Shown: positions 51,001-58,845 of the stretch, in pieces
Position numbering within the stretch: the stretch's first letter is position 1
Layout: each line of letters opens with the position of its first letter
Assembly (NCBI RefSeq): GCF_016907275.1
Contig: NZ_JAFBBP010000001.1
Span: 6,376,001 to 6,440,000 of the forward strand
Direction of reading: 5' to 3'
Source of the DNA: Micromonospora luteifusca
GTDB lineage: Bacteria; Actinomycetota; Actinomycetes; Mycobacteriales; Micromonosporaceae
Length of the DNA: 64,000 bases
The notes under the pieces: model-generated
The model's input: only the letters and a program-made list of their open reading frames with translations
What the model was told of the DNA's origin: nothing
Databases searched by the model: none
Made by a program: the position numbers and the translations under genes

Positions 51001-53620
51001 GTACAACTTCGCTGGCGCGCCGGCCAAGACCCAGGCGGCGGTACGGGAAATCCTGCGCCGCCTCTACGTCGGTAGCGAGATCGGCCAGGGCTACCTGGGC
51101 GACGAGGACAACGGCGAGATGTCGTCGTGGTACATCCTCAGCTCGCTGGGCATCTACCCCCTGCAGGCCGGGTCGTCCGAGTGGGCCATCGGCTCGCCGC
51201 AGTTCACCAGGATGACCGTGCGTCGCCCCAGCGGCGACATCGTCGTCAACGCGCCGAACAACAGCACGCGCAACGTCTACGTGCAGGGCGTGTTGGTCAA
51301 CGGCAAGAAACAGCGCAGCCTGTCCCTGGACGTGGCCACGCTCGCCAAGGGCGGCACCATCGACTTCCAGATGGGCCCCAACCCGTCGTCGTGGGGCAGC
51401 GGCAAGAAGGACGCGCCGCCGTCGCTGACCAAGGGCGACAAGACGCCGGAGCCGTTGCAGGACACCACCGGCCCCGGTCTCGGCACCGCGACCGCGAGTG
51501 GCGGTCAGGACGCGTCGAAGCTGTTCGACGACTCGTCGACCACGCAGGTCACCTTCACCTCGGCGACCCCGCAGATCAACTGGGCCTTCCGTAACGGCAA
51601 GCAGAAGCCGACCTACTACACCGTCACGTCCGGGGCGAGTGCCGGCGATCCGGCCGACTGGCGGCTGCAGGGTTCCAACGACGGCCTCACCTGGACCACC
51701 GTGGACACCCGCAAGGACCAGGTCTTCCCGTGGCGTAACCAGACCCGGCCCTACACCGTCGACAAGCCGGGCCGGTTCACACAGTTCCGTCTCGCCGTGA
51801 CGAAGACCCTCGGCGCCGCGCAGACCAACCTCGCCGAGATCGAGCTGCTCGCCGGGGGCGACCTCGACCTAGACGGAGGCGACATCACGGTGACCGCCGC
51901 GGACAGCGTGCACCCGACCGCCGGCGTGCCGGTCTCGGGACCGCTGGCCCTCGTCACCGGCGGCACCGCCAGCAGTTACCAGGCCACGATCGACTGGGGT
52001 GACGGCACGCCGGTCACCGAGGGCACCGTGACGCTGAGCTCGCGGGCCGTCTACCGCATCGGTGGGTCACACACCTACGCCACGCCGGGCTACCACCAGG
52101 CGAACGTCACGGTGACCGACGGCGAGAGCCAGAGCTCCGCGACGGTCGGCGTCGAGGTGGGGTACGCCCCGAGCACCGGTCTCACCGCCGCGTTCGACAC
52201 CGTCTGCGTCGGCGACGAAGGAGTTCTCGCGGCGGACTGCGACGCCAAGACGTGGGCGTACTCGCGGGCGGCCCTGACGGCGGGCGGCGCAACCCAGGGG
52301 CAGCGGCAGCAGGTCCCCGGAACGGCACTGCAGTTCACGCTGCCGGTGATCCCGGCCGGGCTGCCGGACAACGCCACCGGTAACGGTGCGACGATCGGGC
52401 TCGACCTTCCGGACGACGCGAGGAGCATCTCCTTCATCGGCGCCGGAACGCAGGGCAACCAGAGCACCACCGCCACGGCGACGTTCAGCGACGGCAGCAC
52501 GGCCAGCGTCCCGATCCAGCTGAGTGACTGGACGTTGGGCGGCAACCCCGACGGCACCCCGTCGTACGGCAACACCATCGTCGCGAAGACGGCGTACCGC
52601 CTGTACGGCACGAGCCGGGACGGCGCCCAGCCGTTCCTGTTCGCCACCGCGCCGTACCAGATCCCGGCGGGCAAGACGCTGGTGTCGGTGACCCTGCCGA
52701 CGCAGACCGGTGACCCTCGCTCGGCGGGCCGGATCCACGTGTTCGCCGTCGCCAACGACGGCACGCCGGCCCCCGCACTCACCACCGTCGCCCCGAAGGA
52801 CCAGACGGCGAACGCCGGTCAGGATCTCGCGGCGAACCTCGGTTCGGTGACCGGCGGCGTTCCCGGCACGACGGGCTACCGCGCCCGCGTCCAATGGGGA
52901 GACGGCACGGCTCCGAACGACGCGACGATCGGTGCGTCCGGTGCGATGAGCGGGCAGCACACCTACGCGCGGGAGGGCACCTACACCGTGCGCGTCACCG
53001 CGTGGGACACGCTGTCGAGCAGCACCGGGTCCTTCACCGTGACCGTGGCACCTGGCAGGTCCCAGCCGACGATCGCGCTGTCGGCCGCCAGCACCACCGT
53101 CACCACCGGTGCGGCGATCACCGTCGACGGCAGCGGGTTCGCCGCCGGCGAGCAGGTGACCGTCACCGTCGGCACCAACCCGGCACGGACCACGAAGGTC
53201 GCGGCCTCCAAGGCGGGAACGGTCCTAGCCTCGGTCGCGATGTCCGGTGACGAGCAGCCCGGCCGGTACGCCGTCACCGCGACGGGAACGTCCTCCCGTA
53301 CGCCGGCCACGGCCACCGTCCGGGTGACCGAGCGGCAGCCCGCGTTGACGTACCAGCCGAGGGTGGCGCTGACGACCACCTCGGGGCCGCGCGCCACGTC
53401 GATCACGGTTGACGGTTCCGGGTTCGCACCGAACGAGGCGGTCACGATCGCCTTCGGCAACGGTCTCGCGGTGAGCACCGTGCGCGCGAATGGCGACGGT
53501 GTCATCTCCGGCGCGACGGTCAGCGTCCCGGGTGTGGCGAAGGCGGGCGCGACAAGCGTCACGCTGACCGGTGCCACGTCCGCGACGGCGGTGGCCCGAC
53601 CGTTCACCGTCACCGGCTAG
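48011..53620 (+). CDS. Secreted GH92 alpha-mannosidase, multidomain
   Basis: An 1869-aa exported enzyme with a signal peptide (about 1-36, ending AHAAP). A discoidin/F5-8C domain comes first (about 75-225), then the GH92 beta-sandwich (about 390-640) and (alpha/alpha)6 catalytic barrel (about 650-1110). The family signature DEDNGEMSSWY starts at residue 1031 and contains the acidic catalytic residues; EGYINDYGIG and GWNFTFTAQQD are also conserved. GH92 enzymes are calcium-dependent exo-alpha-mannosidases acting on N-glycans or yeast mannan. A second discoidin domain (about 1135-1285), PKD-like domains (about 1290-1380, 1590-1680) and two tandem IPT-like repeats (about 1685-1869) follow. The ATG at 48011 is preferred because it begins the signal peptide. 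Confidence 0.9.
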   Translation: MSHSPHARSLPPRLIAVTTAALLPLGLLVAAPLAHAAPAAATPGNFSSSFEPADPQPVTSTVELGANGKPVQANASGQVNTLPGSLLGQVSTVTASAEHPPDEVAANLKDADPSTKWLMFQPSGWVTYQLAKPATVVRYSLTAANDEPTRDPKDFVVQGSNDGSTWTDLDKRAGETFSGRFATKTYSLTNTSAYGFYRLNITANSGDSLVQLADWNISDGSDVLPPMVSEATAGPSGGYTTKPDVGFTGLAALRYAGGAEGNGRSYATNKLFDVHIPVGPKTRLSYKLFPEFTGKDAGYPSTYAAVDLHFTDGSYLSGRSPVDQHGYPLTGAGQGASKVLYADQWNLVQADLGTVAPGKTIDRILLAYDNPQATGETRFQGWIDDIELTAAPASIDGSKLTNYVDTRRGTNSTSGFSRGNNLPITSVPNGFNFFTPVTDATSDTWEYQYHRINNEANLPMLQGLAISHEPSPWMGDRNQMSVMPVAGDGPLTGAPASRALAFRHDDETAQPDLYRVTLQNGLIAEMSPTDHAGIMRFTFPAGQATGSLVFHNGTFTIGADGTFTGWVDNGSPLSAGRSRMFVSGAFDRAPTASAATSATFDLSASREVTMRLATSFLSVDQARRNLDLEVTGKSFDQIHAAATAAWKDRLGRVEVRGATEAQLVTMYSNLYRLNLYPNSQSENTGTAAAPRWQYASPVSTPTGASTPTHTGAKIVDGQIYVNNGFWDTYRTVWPAYALLYPDIAAKISDGFVQHYRDGGWIARWSSPGYADLMTGTSANVALAQAYLTGVKLPDPLAAYNAAVKDATVASGRGEVGRKGIETSLFLGYTPTSTGESVSWALEGYINDYGIGNMGAALAEDPATPKSERARLKEESRYFLERAQNYVHLFDPKTKLFQGRDAAGNFLAGDPLDWGGVYTETNGWNFTFTAQQDGQGLANLYGGQKALQDKLDTFFSTPENADRPGGYGGIIHEMIEARAVRMGQLGMSNQPSHHIPYMYNFAGAPAKTQAAVREILRRLYVGSEIGQGYLGDEDNGEMSSWYILSSLGIYPLQAGSSEWAIGSPQFTRMTVRRPSGDIVVNAPNNSTRNVYVQGVLVNGKKQRSLSLDVATLAKGGTIDFQMGPNPSSWGSGKKDAPPSLTKGDKTPEPLQDTTGPGLGTATASGGQDASKLFDDSSTTQVTFTSATPQINWAFRNGKQKPTYYTVTSGASAGDPADWRLQGSNDGLTWTTVDTRKDQVFPWRNQTRPYTVDKPGRFTQFRLAVTKTLGAAQTNLAEIELLAGGDLDLDGGDITVTAADSVHPTAGVPVSGPLALVTGGTASSYQATIDWGDGTPVTEGTVTLSSRAVYRIGGSHTYATPGYHQANVTVTDGESQSSATVGVEVGYAPSTGLTAAFDTVCVGDEGVLAADCDAKTWAYSRAALTAGGATQGQRQQVPGTALQFTLPVIPAGLPDNATGNGATIGLDLPDDARSISFIGAGTQGNQSTTATATFSDGSTASVPIQLSDWTLGGNPDGTPSYGNTIVAKTAYRLYGTSRDGAQPFLFATAPYQIPAGKTLVSVTLPTQTGDPRSAGRIHVFAVANDGTPAPALTTVAPKDQTANAGQDLAANLGSVTGGVPGTTGYRARVQWGDGTAPNDATIGASGAMSGQHTYAREGTYTVRVTAWDTLSSSTGSFTVTVAPGRSQPTIALSAASTTVTTGAAITVDGSGFAAGEQVTVTVGTNPARTTKVAASKAGTVLASVAMSGDEQPGRYAVTATGTSSRTPATATVRVTERQPALTYQPRVALTTTSGPRATSITVDGSGFAPNEAVTIAFGNGLAVSTVRANGDGVISGATVSVPGVAKAGATSVTLTGATSATAVARPFTVTG

Positions 53621-53631
53621 CGCTACTGCCG

Positions 53632-53671
53632 CCGTGTCGGGCGGGCCGTGTTCACGGCCCGCCCGACACGG
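53632..53671 (+). terminator. Strong hairpin terminator after the GH92 gene
   Basis: The two 19-bp arms at 53632-53650 and 53653-53671 are perfectly complementary around TT, beginning 12 bp after the stop. It is the strongest hairpin in the window. Confidence 0.85.
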
Positions 53672-53704
53672 GGTGGGACTGATCGCCTGTTAGCGTCGGT
53701 GGCC

Positions 53705-54364
53705 GTGGCCGATCTCGCACTGCTCGCGTCCGGGCGCGACGCCGATGTCTTCGCGCTCGACGAGTCGAGGGTGCTGCGTCACTACCGCCAGGGCGGGGAC
53801 ACCGCGCCGGAGGCCGACGTGATGGCGTACGTCGCCGCCGCCGGCTACCCGGTGCCGGCCGTGTACACCGTGGATGGCCCCGACCTGGTGCTCGAACGAC
53901 TCGACGGCGAGACCCTCCTCGACGCGCTCCTCGCCGGGCGCGTCGCCGTTGACACCGCCGCCGACCTGCTTGCGGACCTGCACGATCGCCTCCACCGCCT
54001 GCCGGCTCGGTTCAGCGCCGAGCCGACGGACCGAGTCCTGCACCTCGACCTGCACCCACAGAACGTCATGATGACCTCGCGGGGGCCTGTGGTGATCGAT
54101 TGGCGCAACGCCGCCGAGGGGCCGCCCGACCTGGACGTGGCCATGACCGCCCTGATCTTCGCCGAGGTGGCGGTCGGTCCGGACGCGCAGCTCGCCGACT
54201 TTGCCCGGGCGGGACTCGGCGCCTTCCAACAGCGGGCGGAACCACCCCGTGCCACCCACCTGCGGACCGCGCTGGGCATGCGCAGGGTCAACCCCACACT
54301 CTCTGTCGCCGAGAAAGCTGCCCTGGACGACGCCGCCGCCCTGGTCCACACCCGCGCGGGCTGA
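53705..54364 (+). CDS. Aminoglycoside phosphotransferase-like (APH) kinase
   Basis: A 219-aa small APH-fold protein. The catalytic Brenner motif HLDLHPQNVMM is followed by VVIDWRNAAEGPP, giving the catalytic Asp, Asn and the metal-binding Asp. The N-lobe has RVLRHYRQG with the likely ATP Lys replaced by Arg. The substrate is unknown; relatives phosphorylate aminoglycosides, macrolides, choline or hydroxy acids. Longer readings begin inside the upstream terminator. GTG at 53705 is chosen (GTG at 53699 also possible); TAGCGT at 53691-53696 is suitably placed for a leaderless transcript starting at that GTG. Confidence 0.75.
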   Translation: MADLALLASGRDADVFALDESRVLRHYRQGGDTAPEADVMAYVAAAGYPVPAVYTVDGPDLVLERLDGETLLDALLAGRVAVDTAADLLADLHDRLHRLPARFSAEPTDRVLHLDLHPQNVMMTSRGPVVIDWRNAAEGPPDLDVAMTALIFAEVAVGPDAQLADFARAGLGAFQQRAEPPRATHLRTALGMRRVNPTLSVAEKAALDDAAALVHTRAG

Positions 54365-54415
54365 CCCGCCCTACCCGATCGTGGTTGCCGGGGCGGCCCG
54401 GGCTTCCGGTCCCGG

Positions 54416-55033
54416 TCAGCGGGGTGGCAGCAGTGCGTCCACCAGGTCACGCAGGGGGCCGACCAGGTCCTGTTCGGTGGCGGAACTCAGCGGGTCCAGC
54501 CGGATCGACGAGCGCAGCACCGCCACCCCGATGCCGGCGGCGAGCGCCATCTGGGCGCGGAGGAGGACCTGGTCGCTGCCCGGCTCGTCGGGGCGCCACC
54601 CGCGGGCCGCCGCCAGCTGTTCGCTGGAACGGGCCAGGACGGCGCGTCGGATCTCGTCGGCCCCCGCGTCCCCGGACGACCGCAACAGCAGCGCGAGCTG
54701 GCTCGACAGCCCTGCCGCGCCGAGGTCGGCGATGTGCCGGGCGATGGCCTCGGGCACCCGGTCGGCGGGCGTCTGGTCGGTCGTTCGGCGCAGTTCGTCG
54801 CCCGCAGCCCGCAGGCACTCCTCGAACAGGCCCTCCTTGGAGACGAAGTAGCGGCTGATGAGCGCGACGTTGACGCCCGCCTCGTCGGCGATGTCTCGGA
54901 CCGTGGTGGCTGCGTAGCCATCCTGGGCGAAGCGGCGGCGGGCGGCGTCGAGCAGGAGCTGCCGGGTTTCGCTCGCGTCCCGGCGCCGGCGGCGGGCCGG
55001 TTGCCCCGATGGTGGGGCAGTGTCACTGGTCAC
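54416..55033 (-). CDS. TetR-family transcriptional repressor
   Basis: A 205-aa TetR protein. The N-terminal helix-turn-helix is at about residues 22-68 (LLLDAARRRFAQDGYAATTV, then ALISRYFVSKEGLFEECL). The C-terminal ligand domain is helical and unassigned. GTG at 55033 is preceded by AGAGAGGACACGCC. It is divergent from an MFS efflux gene, and the 320-bp space between them has three related palindromes, so it probably represses itself and the efflux pump and is released by the pump substrate. Confidence 0.9.
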   Translation of the reverse strand: MTSDTAPPSGQPARRRRRDASETRQLLLDAARRRFAQDGYAATTVRDIADEAGVNVALISRYFVSKEGLFEECLRAAGDELRRTTDQTPADRVPEAIARHIADLGAAGLSSQLALLLRSSGDAGADEIRRAVLARSSEQLAAARGWRPDEPGSDQVLLRAQMALAAGIGVAVLRSSIRLDPLSSATEQDLVGPLRDLVDALLPPR

Positions 55034-55210
55034 GGCGTGTCCTCTCTCGCTCTGGCCGGGGCGGTGGCGCGGTCGGCGCCCACACCGCCCGGCACCGCTG
55101 GTGCGGCCCGCGAGGGCGCAGCGGTGTCGCTGTCGGTCGGGATACCGCAGAGTCATATCCCTACCGGCGAGGTAGATCGCACTCTGGACCATGCCCCGGC
55201 CGTTCGCTGC

Positions 55211-55246
55211 TCGTCCGAAAGTAAACATATGTTGACTTGCGGACGA
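55211..55246. promoter_or_regulatory. 36-bp palindromic operator of the TetR/MFS pair
   Basis: The palindrome is symmetrical except for two base pairs, centred on AACATATGTT (55224-55233) with outer arms TCGTCCG and CGGACGA. The length fits a TetR dimer or a dimer of dimers. It lies in the TetR leader, about 180 bp upstream of the TetR start. Confidence 0.75.
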
Positions 55247-55274
55247 AATGCAAGGCGCACTGCGGCGGCGTGAC

Positions 55275-55290
55275 GTAAACAACTGTTGAC
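55275..55290. promoter_or_regulatory. Second TetR operator copy overlapping the MFS -35 element
   Basis: GTAAACAACTGTTGAC repeats the core of the large palindrome (GTAAACATATGTTGAC) with two changes. It overlaps TTGACA at 55286-55291, the -35 of the MFS promoter (TTGACA, 16 bp, GATACT at 55308-55313). Confidence 0.7.
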
Positions 55291-55322
55291 ATGACTCCAG
55301 CGCTGCGGATACTGGTAAGTCA

Positions 55323-55334
55323 GCAAACGTTTAC
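55323..55334. promoter_or_regulatory. Third operator-like half-palindrome near the MFS start site
   Basis: GCAAACGTTTAC shares the GTAAAC/GTTTAC arms with shorter spacing. It lies between the predicted MFS -10 element (55308-55313) and the start codon at 55354. Confidence 0.5.
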
Positions 55335-55353
55335 ATCTAGTTTCGGGGATCTC

Positions 55354-56856
55354 ATGACCCACACCATCCAGGAGTCGACCCCGGTCGGCGCCACGGCCGA
55401 TGGCGCCCCACGCGCCCGCAGCACCCTCCTGGTGCTGTACCTGTCACTGGGCGGCCTGGCGTTCGCGGTGTTGCAGTCGCTGGTCGCGCCCGCTCTGTCG
55501 ACCATCGCGAGGGACCTGAGCGTCTCGACCGGAGACATCAGCTGGGTGCTCACCGCCTACCTGTTGGCAGCCTCGGTGCTGACGCCCATCCTCGGCCGTC
55601 TCGGTGACATGGTCGGCAAGCGCAGGGTCCTCATCGGCGTCCTCGCCGCCCTCGCCGCAGGCACCCTGCTCGCCGCGCTGGCCCCCAACCTGGCCGTGCT
55701 GATCGTCGCGCGGGCGCTGCAGGGAGCCGCCGGAGCGATCCTGCCCCTGTCGATCGGCATCGTTCGCGACGAACTGCCCCGGGAGAAGGTCGGCGTCACC
55801 GTCGGCCTGCTGTCGGCGATCTTCGGTGTCGGTGCCGGCGTCGGCATCGTGGCCGCGGGTCCGATCGTGGAGCACCTGTCGTGGCACTGGCTGTTCTGGT
55901 TGCCGCTGGTCCTCGTCGTCGTCGCGCTGCTCGGGGCCGTCTTCGGGATGCCCGAGTCACGGGTCCGCACGCCCGGACGGCTCGACATGCTCGGCGCCGG
56001 CATCCTGTCGGTCTCGCTGGTCGCACTGCTGCTGGCGGTGAGCAAGGGGCAGGCCTGGGGTTGGGGTGAGACGAAGACCGTCGGCCTGTTCGTGCTCGGT
56101 GTGGTCGCGCTGATCGTGTTCGTCCTGGTCGAGCTGCGGGTACGCGAGCCGCTCATCGACATGCGACTGATGAGGATTCGCGGTGTCTGGGCCACCGACC
56201 TCGTCGCCCTGATCCTCGGCTTCGCGATGTTCGGGACGTTCGTGCTCGTGCCGACCCTGCTCCAACTCCCCGCGGCCACCGGGTACGGGTTCGGCAAGAC
56301 GGTGTCCCAAGCGGGTCTGTTCCTGCTGCCCACCGTCCTGATGATGGTGGTCTTCGGGCCCCTCGCGGGTCTGCTGGACCGTCGCTTCGGTCCCAAGGTT
56401 CCGATGTTCCTCGGCGCGGTCGCGGTCGTCGTCGCGTTCGTGCTGCCGGCCCTCGCCCACGGCGCGTCCTGGCAGGTGCTGCTCTCCGGAGTGCTCACCG
56501 GCGCCGGCATCGGACTTGCGTTCGCGGCGATGTCCAACGCCATCATCGAGAGCGTCCCGGCCGGGCAGACCGGTGAGGCGAGCGGTGTCAACACCATCGC
56601 GCGGACCATCGGCAGCAGCATCGGCGCGGCGGTCGTCGCGGCCGTCATCACCTCGCACAGCACGCCGCAGGGCCTGCCCACCGACGGGGCCTTCACCGCG
56701 GGCTTCTGGGTCTGCGCCGGCGTTGCCGTCCTGGCCGTCTTCGCCTCGCTCGCCCTGCCCTCGGCACACCGCCGCCACCAGCAGGCCGTCGCCGCCGGTG
56801 TCGACGACCTCCCGCCCGAGCCCGTCGAGCTGCACCTGCCCCACCGGCACCACTGA
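55354..56856 (+). CDS. MFS drug efflux transporter (DHA2, EmrB/QacA type)
   Basis: A 500-aa membrane protein with about 14 helices. MFS motif A is LGRLGDMVGKRRV after helix 2, and motif C is GVGAGVGIVAAGP in helix 5, the antiporter signature. TGEASGVNTIARTIGSSIGAA near the end is characteristic of DHA2 pumps, which expel drugs or dyes by proton antiport. The ATG at 55354 is within a divergent regulatory region containing three TetR-type operators. The substrate is unknown. Confidence 0.9.
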   Translation: MTHTIQESTPVGATADGAPRARSTLLVLYLSLGGLAFAVLQSLVAPALSTIARDLSVSTGDISWVLTAYLLAASVLTPILGRLGDMVGKRRVLIGVLAALAAGTLLAALAPNLAVLIVARALQGAAGAILPLSIGIVRDELPREKVGVTVGLLSAIFGVGAGVGIVAAGPIVEHLSWHWLFWLPLVLVVVALLGAVFGMPESRVRTPGRLDMLGAGILSVSLVALLLAVSKGQAWGWGETKTVGLFVLGVVALIVFVLVELRVREPLIDMRLMRIRGVWATDLVALILGFAMFGTFVLVPTLLQLPAATGYGFGKTVSQAGLFLLPTVLMMVVFGPLAGLLDRRFGPKVPMFLGAVAVVVAFVLPALAHGASWQVLLSGVLTGAGIGLAFAAMSNAIIESVPAGQTGEASGVNTIARTIGSSIGAAVVAAVITSHSTPQGLPTDGAFTAGFWVCAGVAVLAVFASLALPSAHRRHQQAVAAGVDDLPPEPVELHLPHRHH

Positions 56857-56866
56857 GGGGCGTTCC

Positions 56867-57463
56867 TCACCCTGCTCGCGGTGCGGGTAGTCGTAACTGC
56901 CACCGCCCACCCTGGCTGGTGAGCCGGATGATCGCCAATGGCTCCACGTCCAACTGCCGGTACGTCGCGATCGGCAGGTCGAGGGCGTGGACCACCGCGA
57001 TCCGGATCACCAGCGGGTGGGCGACGGCGACGATCCGCTGGCCGCGTGTGCGTTGCCCGTCCAGCCAACGACCGACCCGGTCCCGCACCGTCGCGACGGA
57101 TTCGCCTCCGTGCGGGGCCGAGTCCGGTATGGACATCCACTCATGCAGCGCCTGCGGCTGCTCGACGGCGATCTCCTCGAACGACCGTCCGGTCCAGTCG
57201 CCGTAGTCACAGTCGGCCAATGCCGCTTCGATGGTGGGCAGCAGACCGAAGGCGTCGGCGGTCTGTGTGGCGGCCGCCTCCGGACCGGACAGGCAGGCAT
57301 CGTCGACACGCAGGTGCCCGCGCCGGCCCGATTCGGTGCGGGCCTGGGCGAGGGCGGCACGCAGGCCGCCCTCGTCCAAGCCGTCGTCCGCCCCACCGAA
57401 CCGAGCCCGGCGCAGGGCGGTGGTGTGACCGTGGGCGACCAGCCGGAGGCTGGTGGGGATCAC
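56867..57463 (-). CDS. Histidine phosphatase-like protein, degenerate active site, in the cobalt operon
   Basis: A 198-aa protein related to the histidine (phosphoglycerate mutase-like) phosphatase superfamily. The phosphoacceptor His is probably His11, but the preceding Arg of the RHG motif is Ala10 (VAHGHT), and the second Arg-containing motif reads CLSGPEAAATQTA with no Arg. His149 in VAHPLVIR may be the second catalytic His. The fold is kept while the phosphate-binding arginines are lost, so activity is doubtful or altered. It starts with GTG at 57463, overlapping the CbtA stop by 4 bp. Position suggests a cobalamin-related role, possibly like alpha-ribazole phosphatase. Confidence 0.72.
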   Translation of the reverse strand: MIPTSLRLVAHGHTTALRRARFGGADDGLDEGGLRAALAQARTESGRRGHLRVDDACLSGPEAAATQTADAFGLLPTIEAALADCDYGDWTGRSFEEIAVEQPQALHEWMSIPDSAPHGGESVATVRDRVGRWLDGQRTRGQRIVAVAHPLVIRIAVVHALDLPIATYRQLDVEPLAIIRLTSQGGRWQLRLPAPRAG

Positions 57464-58233
57464 GTGCCCGGCAGCGCGGCGGCGGCCCGGCGACGCCGGT
57501 CGTGGTGCATCAGCGCCGCGAACAGCAGGCCGATCCCGGTCCAGAGCACCACCTGGGTGCCGAGCGAGGCCAGCCGGAAGTCCCACAGCAGAGTCGCGGG
57601 GAAGTCGTCCGGGACCTCCTGGAAGGAGGGCATCACCACGTAGGCCACCACGGTGACCAGCAGGAACCCGGCAGCGGCCGCAGCGGCGCGTTGCCACGTC
57701 GGCGCCGCGTCGCCGACCGCCCGATAGCCCAGCGACCCGCTCCACACCGCCACCAGACCGAGCACCACCATCAGCAGATAGGTGACGGTGCGCTGGTTGA
57801 AGGTGGCCGGGTCGCCGACGGCCGGAGGGTTCGCCGGATATTTCAGGAACGGCACGATCACTGCGCCGAGCAGTGCCGCGCCGGCCAGCAGCAGACCCGC
57901 CCGGCCGTCGTCGTCGTAGATCCGTCGCCGACGGGACAGCAGGGCGTACGCCGTGGCCAGCAGGCCACCCATCGCGGCGCCGAACAGGCCGGTGGCCAGG
58001 AACAGGCCGCCGCGCTGACCCGTCCGGCTGACCAGGGCGTCCTCATGATCGTGCCCACCGGCCGCGGGCTCGGCGTGCGCCGCCGCCTCCTCGATGGCGA
58101 TGGCCGCCTCGACGTGCGGCTCACCGGCGACGTAGGCGAACGCCCCGGCGAGCAGGCCGGCGATCAGACCGGCGAGCAGCCCACGGACGAGGACGGTGAC
58201 GAACGGGGGAGCGGTGGTGGCTGTCAGTGGCAC
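57460..58233 (-). CDS. cbtA: CbtA-type cobalt transporter subunit
   Basis: A 257-aa membrane protein with about five transmembrane helices and a His-rich segment between helices 1 and 2 (EPHVEAAIAIEEAAAHAEPA, then GGHDHED), features of CbtA, predicted with CbtB to import cobalt under cobalamin riboswitch control. The GTG at 58233 overlaps the CbtB stop by 10 bp, and the following gene starts 4 bp before its stop, so three genes are coupled. A start further upstream is possible but runs through CbtB. Confidence 0.85.
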   Translation of the reverse strand: MPLTATTAPPFVTVLVRGLLAGLIAGLLAGAFAYVAGEPHVEAAIAIEEAAAHAEPAAGGHDHEDALVSRTGQRGGLFLATGLFGAAMGGLLATAYALLSRRRRIYDDDGRAGLLLAGAALLGAVIVPFLKYPANPPAVGDPATFNQRTVTYLLMVVLGLVAVWSGSLGYRAVGDAAPTWQRAAAAAAGFLLVTVVAYVVMPSFQEVPDDFPATLLWDFRLASLGTQVVLWTGIGLLFAALMHHDRRRRAAAALPGT

Positions 58234-58427
58234 GGAACGCCCAGCAGATGCCGGCCGTCGTGCATCAGCTCGTGCAGGTACATGCCGCTGCGCGAGACGG
58301 CTCCCTGATCGAAGGCGACGAGGTAGGCCAGCAGGCTGAGCACCGCAACGGTCGCCAGGACCGTCCACAACAGACGCGCACTGGCAGCGGGGTGCACCAA
58401 CGGCTGGCTGGACGTGGAAGTAGACAT
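58224..58427 (-). CDS. cbtB: CbtB-type small cobalt transporter subunit
   Basis: A 67-aa protein with one transmembrane helix (about 17-40) and the CbtB C-terminal metal motif HELMHDGRHLLGVPCH, rich in His and Cys. CbtB partners CbtA. ATG at 58427 follows the riboswitch leader, with GGGGAGG about 11 bases upstream. It is the first gene of the operon and too short for standard gene callers to set confidently, but the motif is diagnostic. Confidence 0.88.
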   Translation of the reverse strand: MSTSTSSQPLVHPAASARLLWTVLATVAVLSLLAYLVAFDQGAVSRSGMYLHELMHDGRHLLGVPCH

Positions 58428-58479
58428 GGAACACGAACCTCCCCGGGGATGACGCGTCCCCATCGCAAGGCTGCGGACG

Positions 58480-58607
58480 ACCGAGCGTCCTGGCTCGCGG
58501 TCCCCGTGGTGAGACTGAGGAACCGCTTACAGTGGCGCGACCGCGCCGGATTCACACCGGCTTCCCTCGCGTCGCCGCAGATAGTGGGTCGACGGTATCG
58601 GTGCCGC
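58480..58607 (-). promoter_or_regulatory. Cobalamin riboswitch
   Basis: Read leftward, the leader contains the B12 box GCCACTG (58530-58536), the upstream GGGAAGCCGGTGTGAATCC and the GAGCCAGGACGC region (58485-58496), all conserved in cobalamin riboswitches. The Shine-Dalgarno GGGGAGG follows a CCCC tract that could pair with it, so control may be at translation. It lies 50-180 bp upstream of cbtB. Confidence 0.88.
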
Positions 58608-58729
58608 CGCAGTCGGTCAACCCGGCCCCGCCAGCCGAACGGGCCGACGAGAGGGTAGCCATGGGGGTGGATGTCAAAGATATGATGCTTGATTGGTCGT
58701 GGCGCGCCGCCTGCGACCCGCGAGCGCCC

Positions 58730-58743
58730 TGTTACCGCTAACA
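58730..58743 (+). promoter_or_regulatory. LacI-type operator candidate upstream of the L-fucose-type block
   Basis: TGTTACCGCTAACA is a near-perfect palindrome resembling the TGTTAGCGCTAACA operators of actinobacterial LacI-family sugar regulators. It is about 100 bp upstream of the lactonase gene. The encoded local regulator is GntR-type, so the binding protein may be encoded elsewhere. Confidence 0.5.
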
Positions 58744-58845
58744 TGGTCAAACTGCCGGATGGGTCCGAAGCACCGGGCCGACCCGGACGTCTGACCAATG
58801 ACTGGGCGGGGTGTGGGTGTACGTGAGCGCGCTGGGACGTGTCCG

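Noticed and set aside
53648..53704. Upstream start of the APH-like gene
   Set aside because: It would begin inside the GH92 terminator hairpin; starts at 53699 or 53705 fit the family start.
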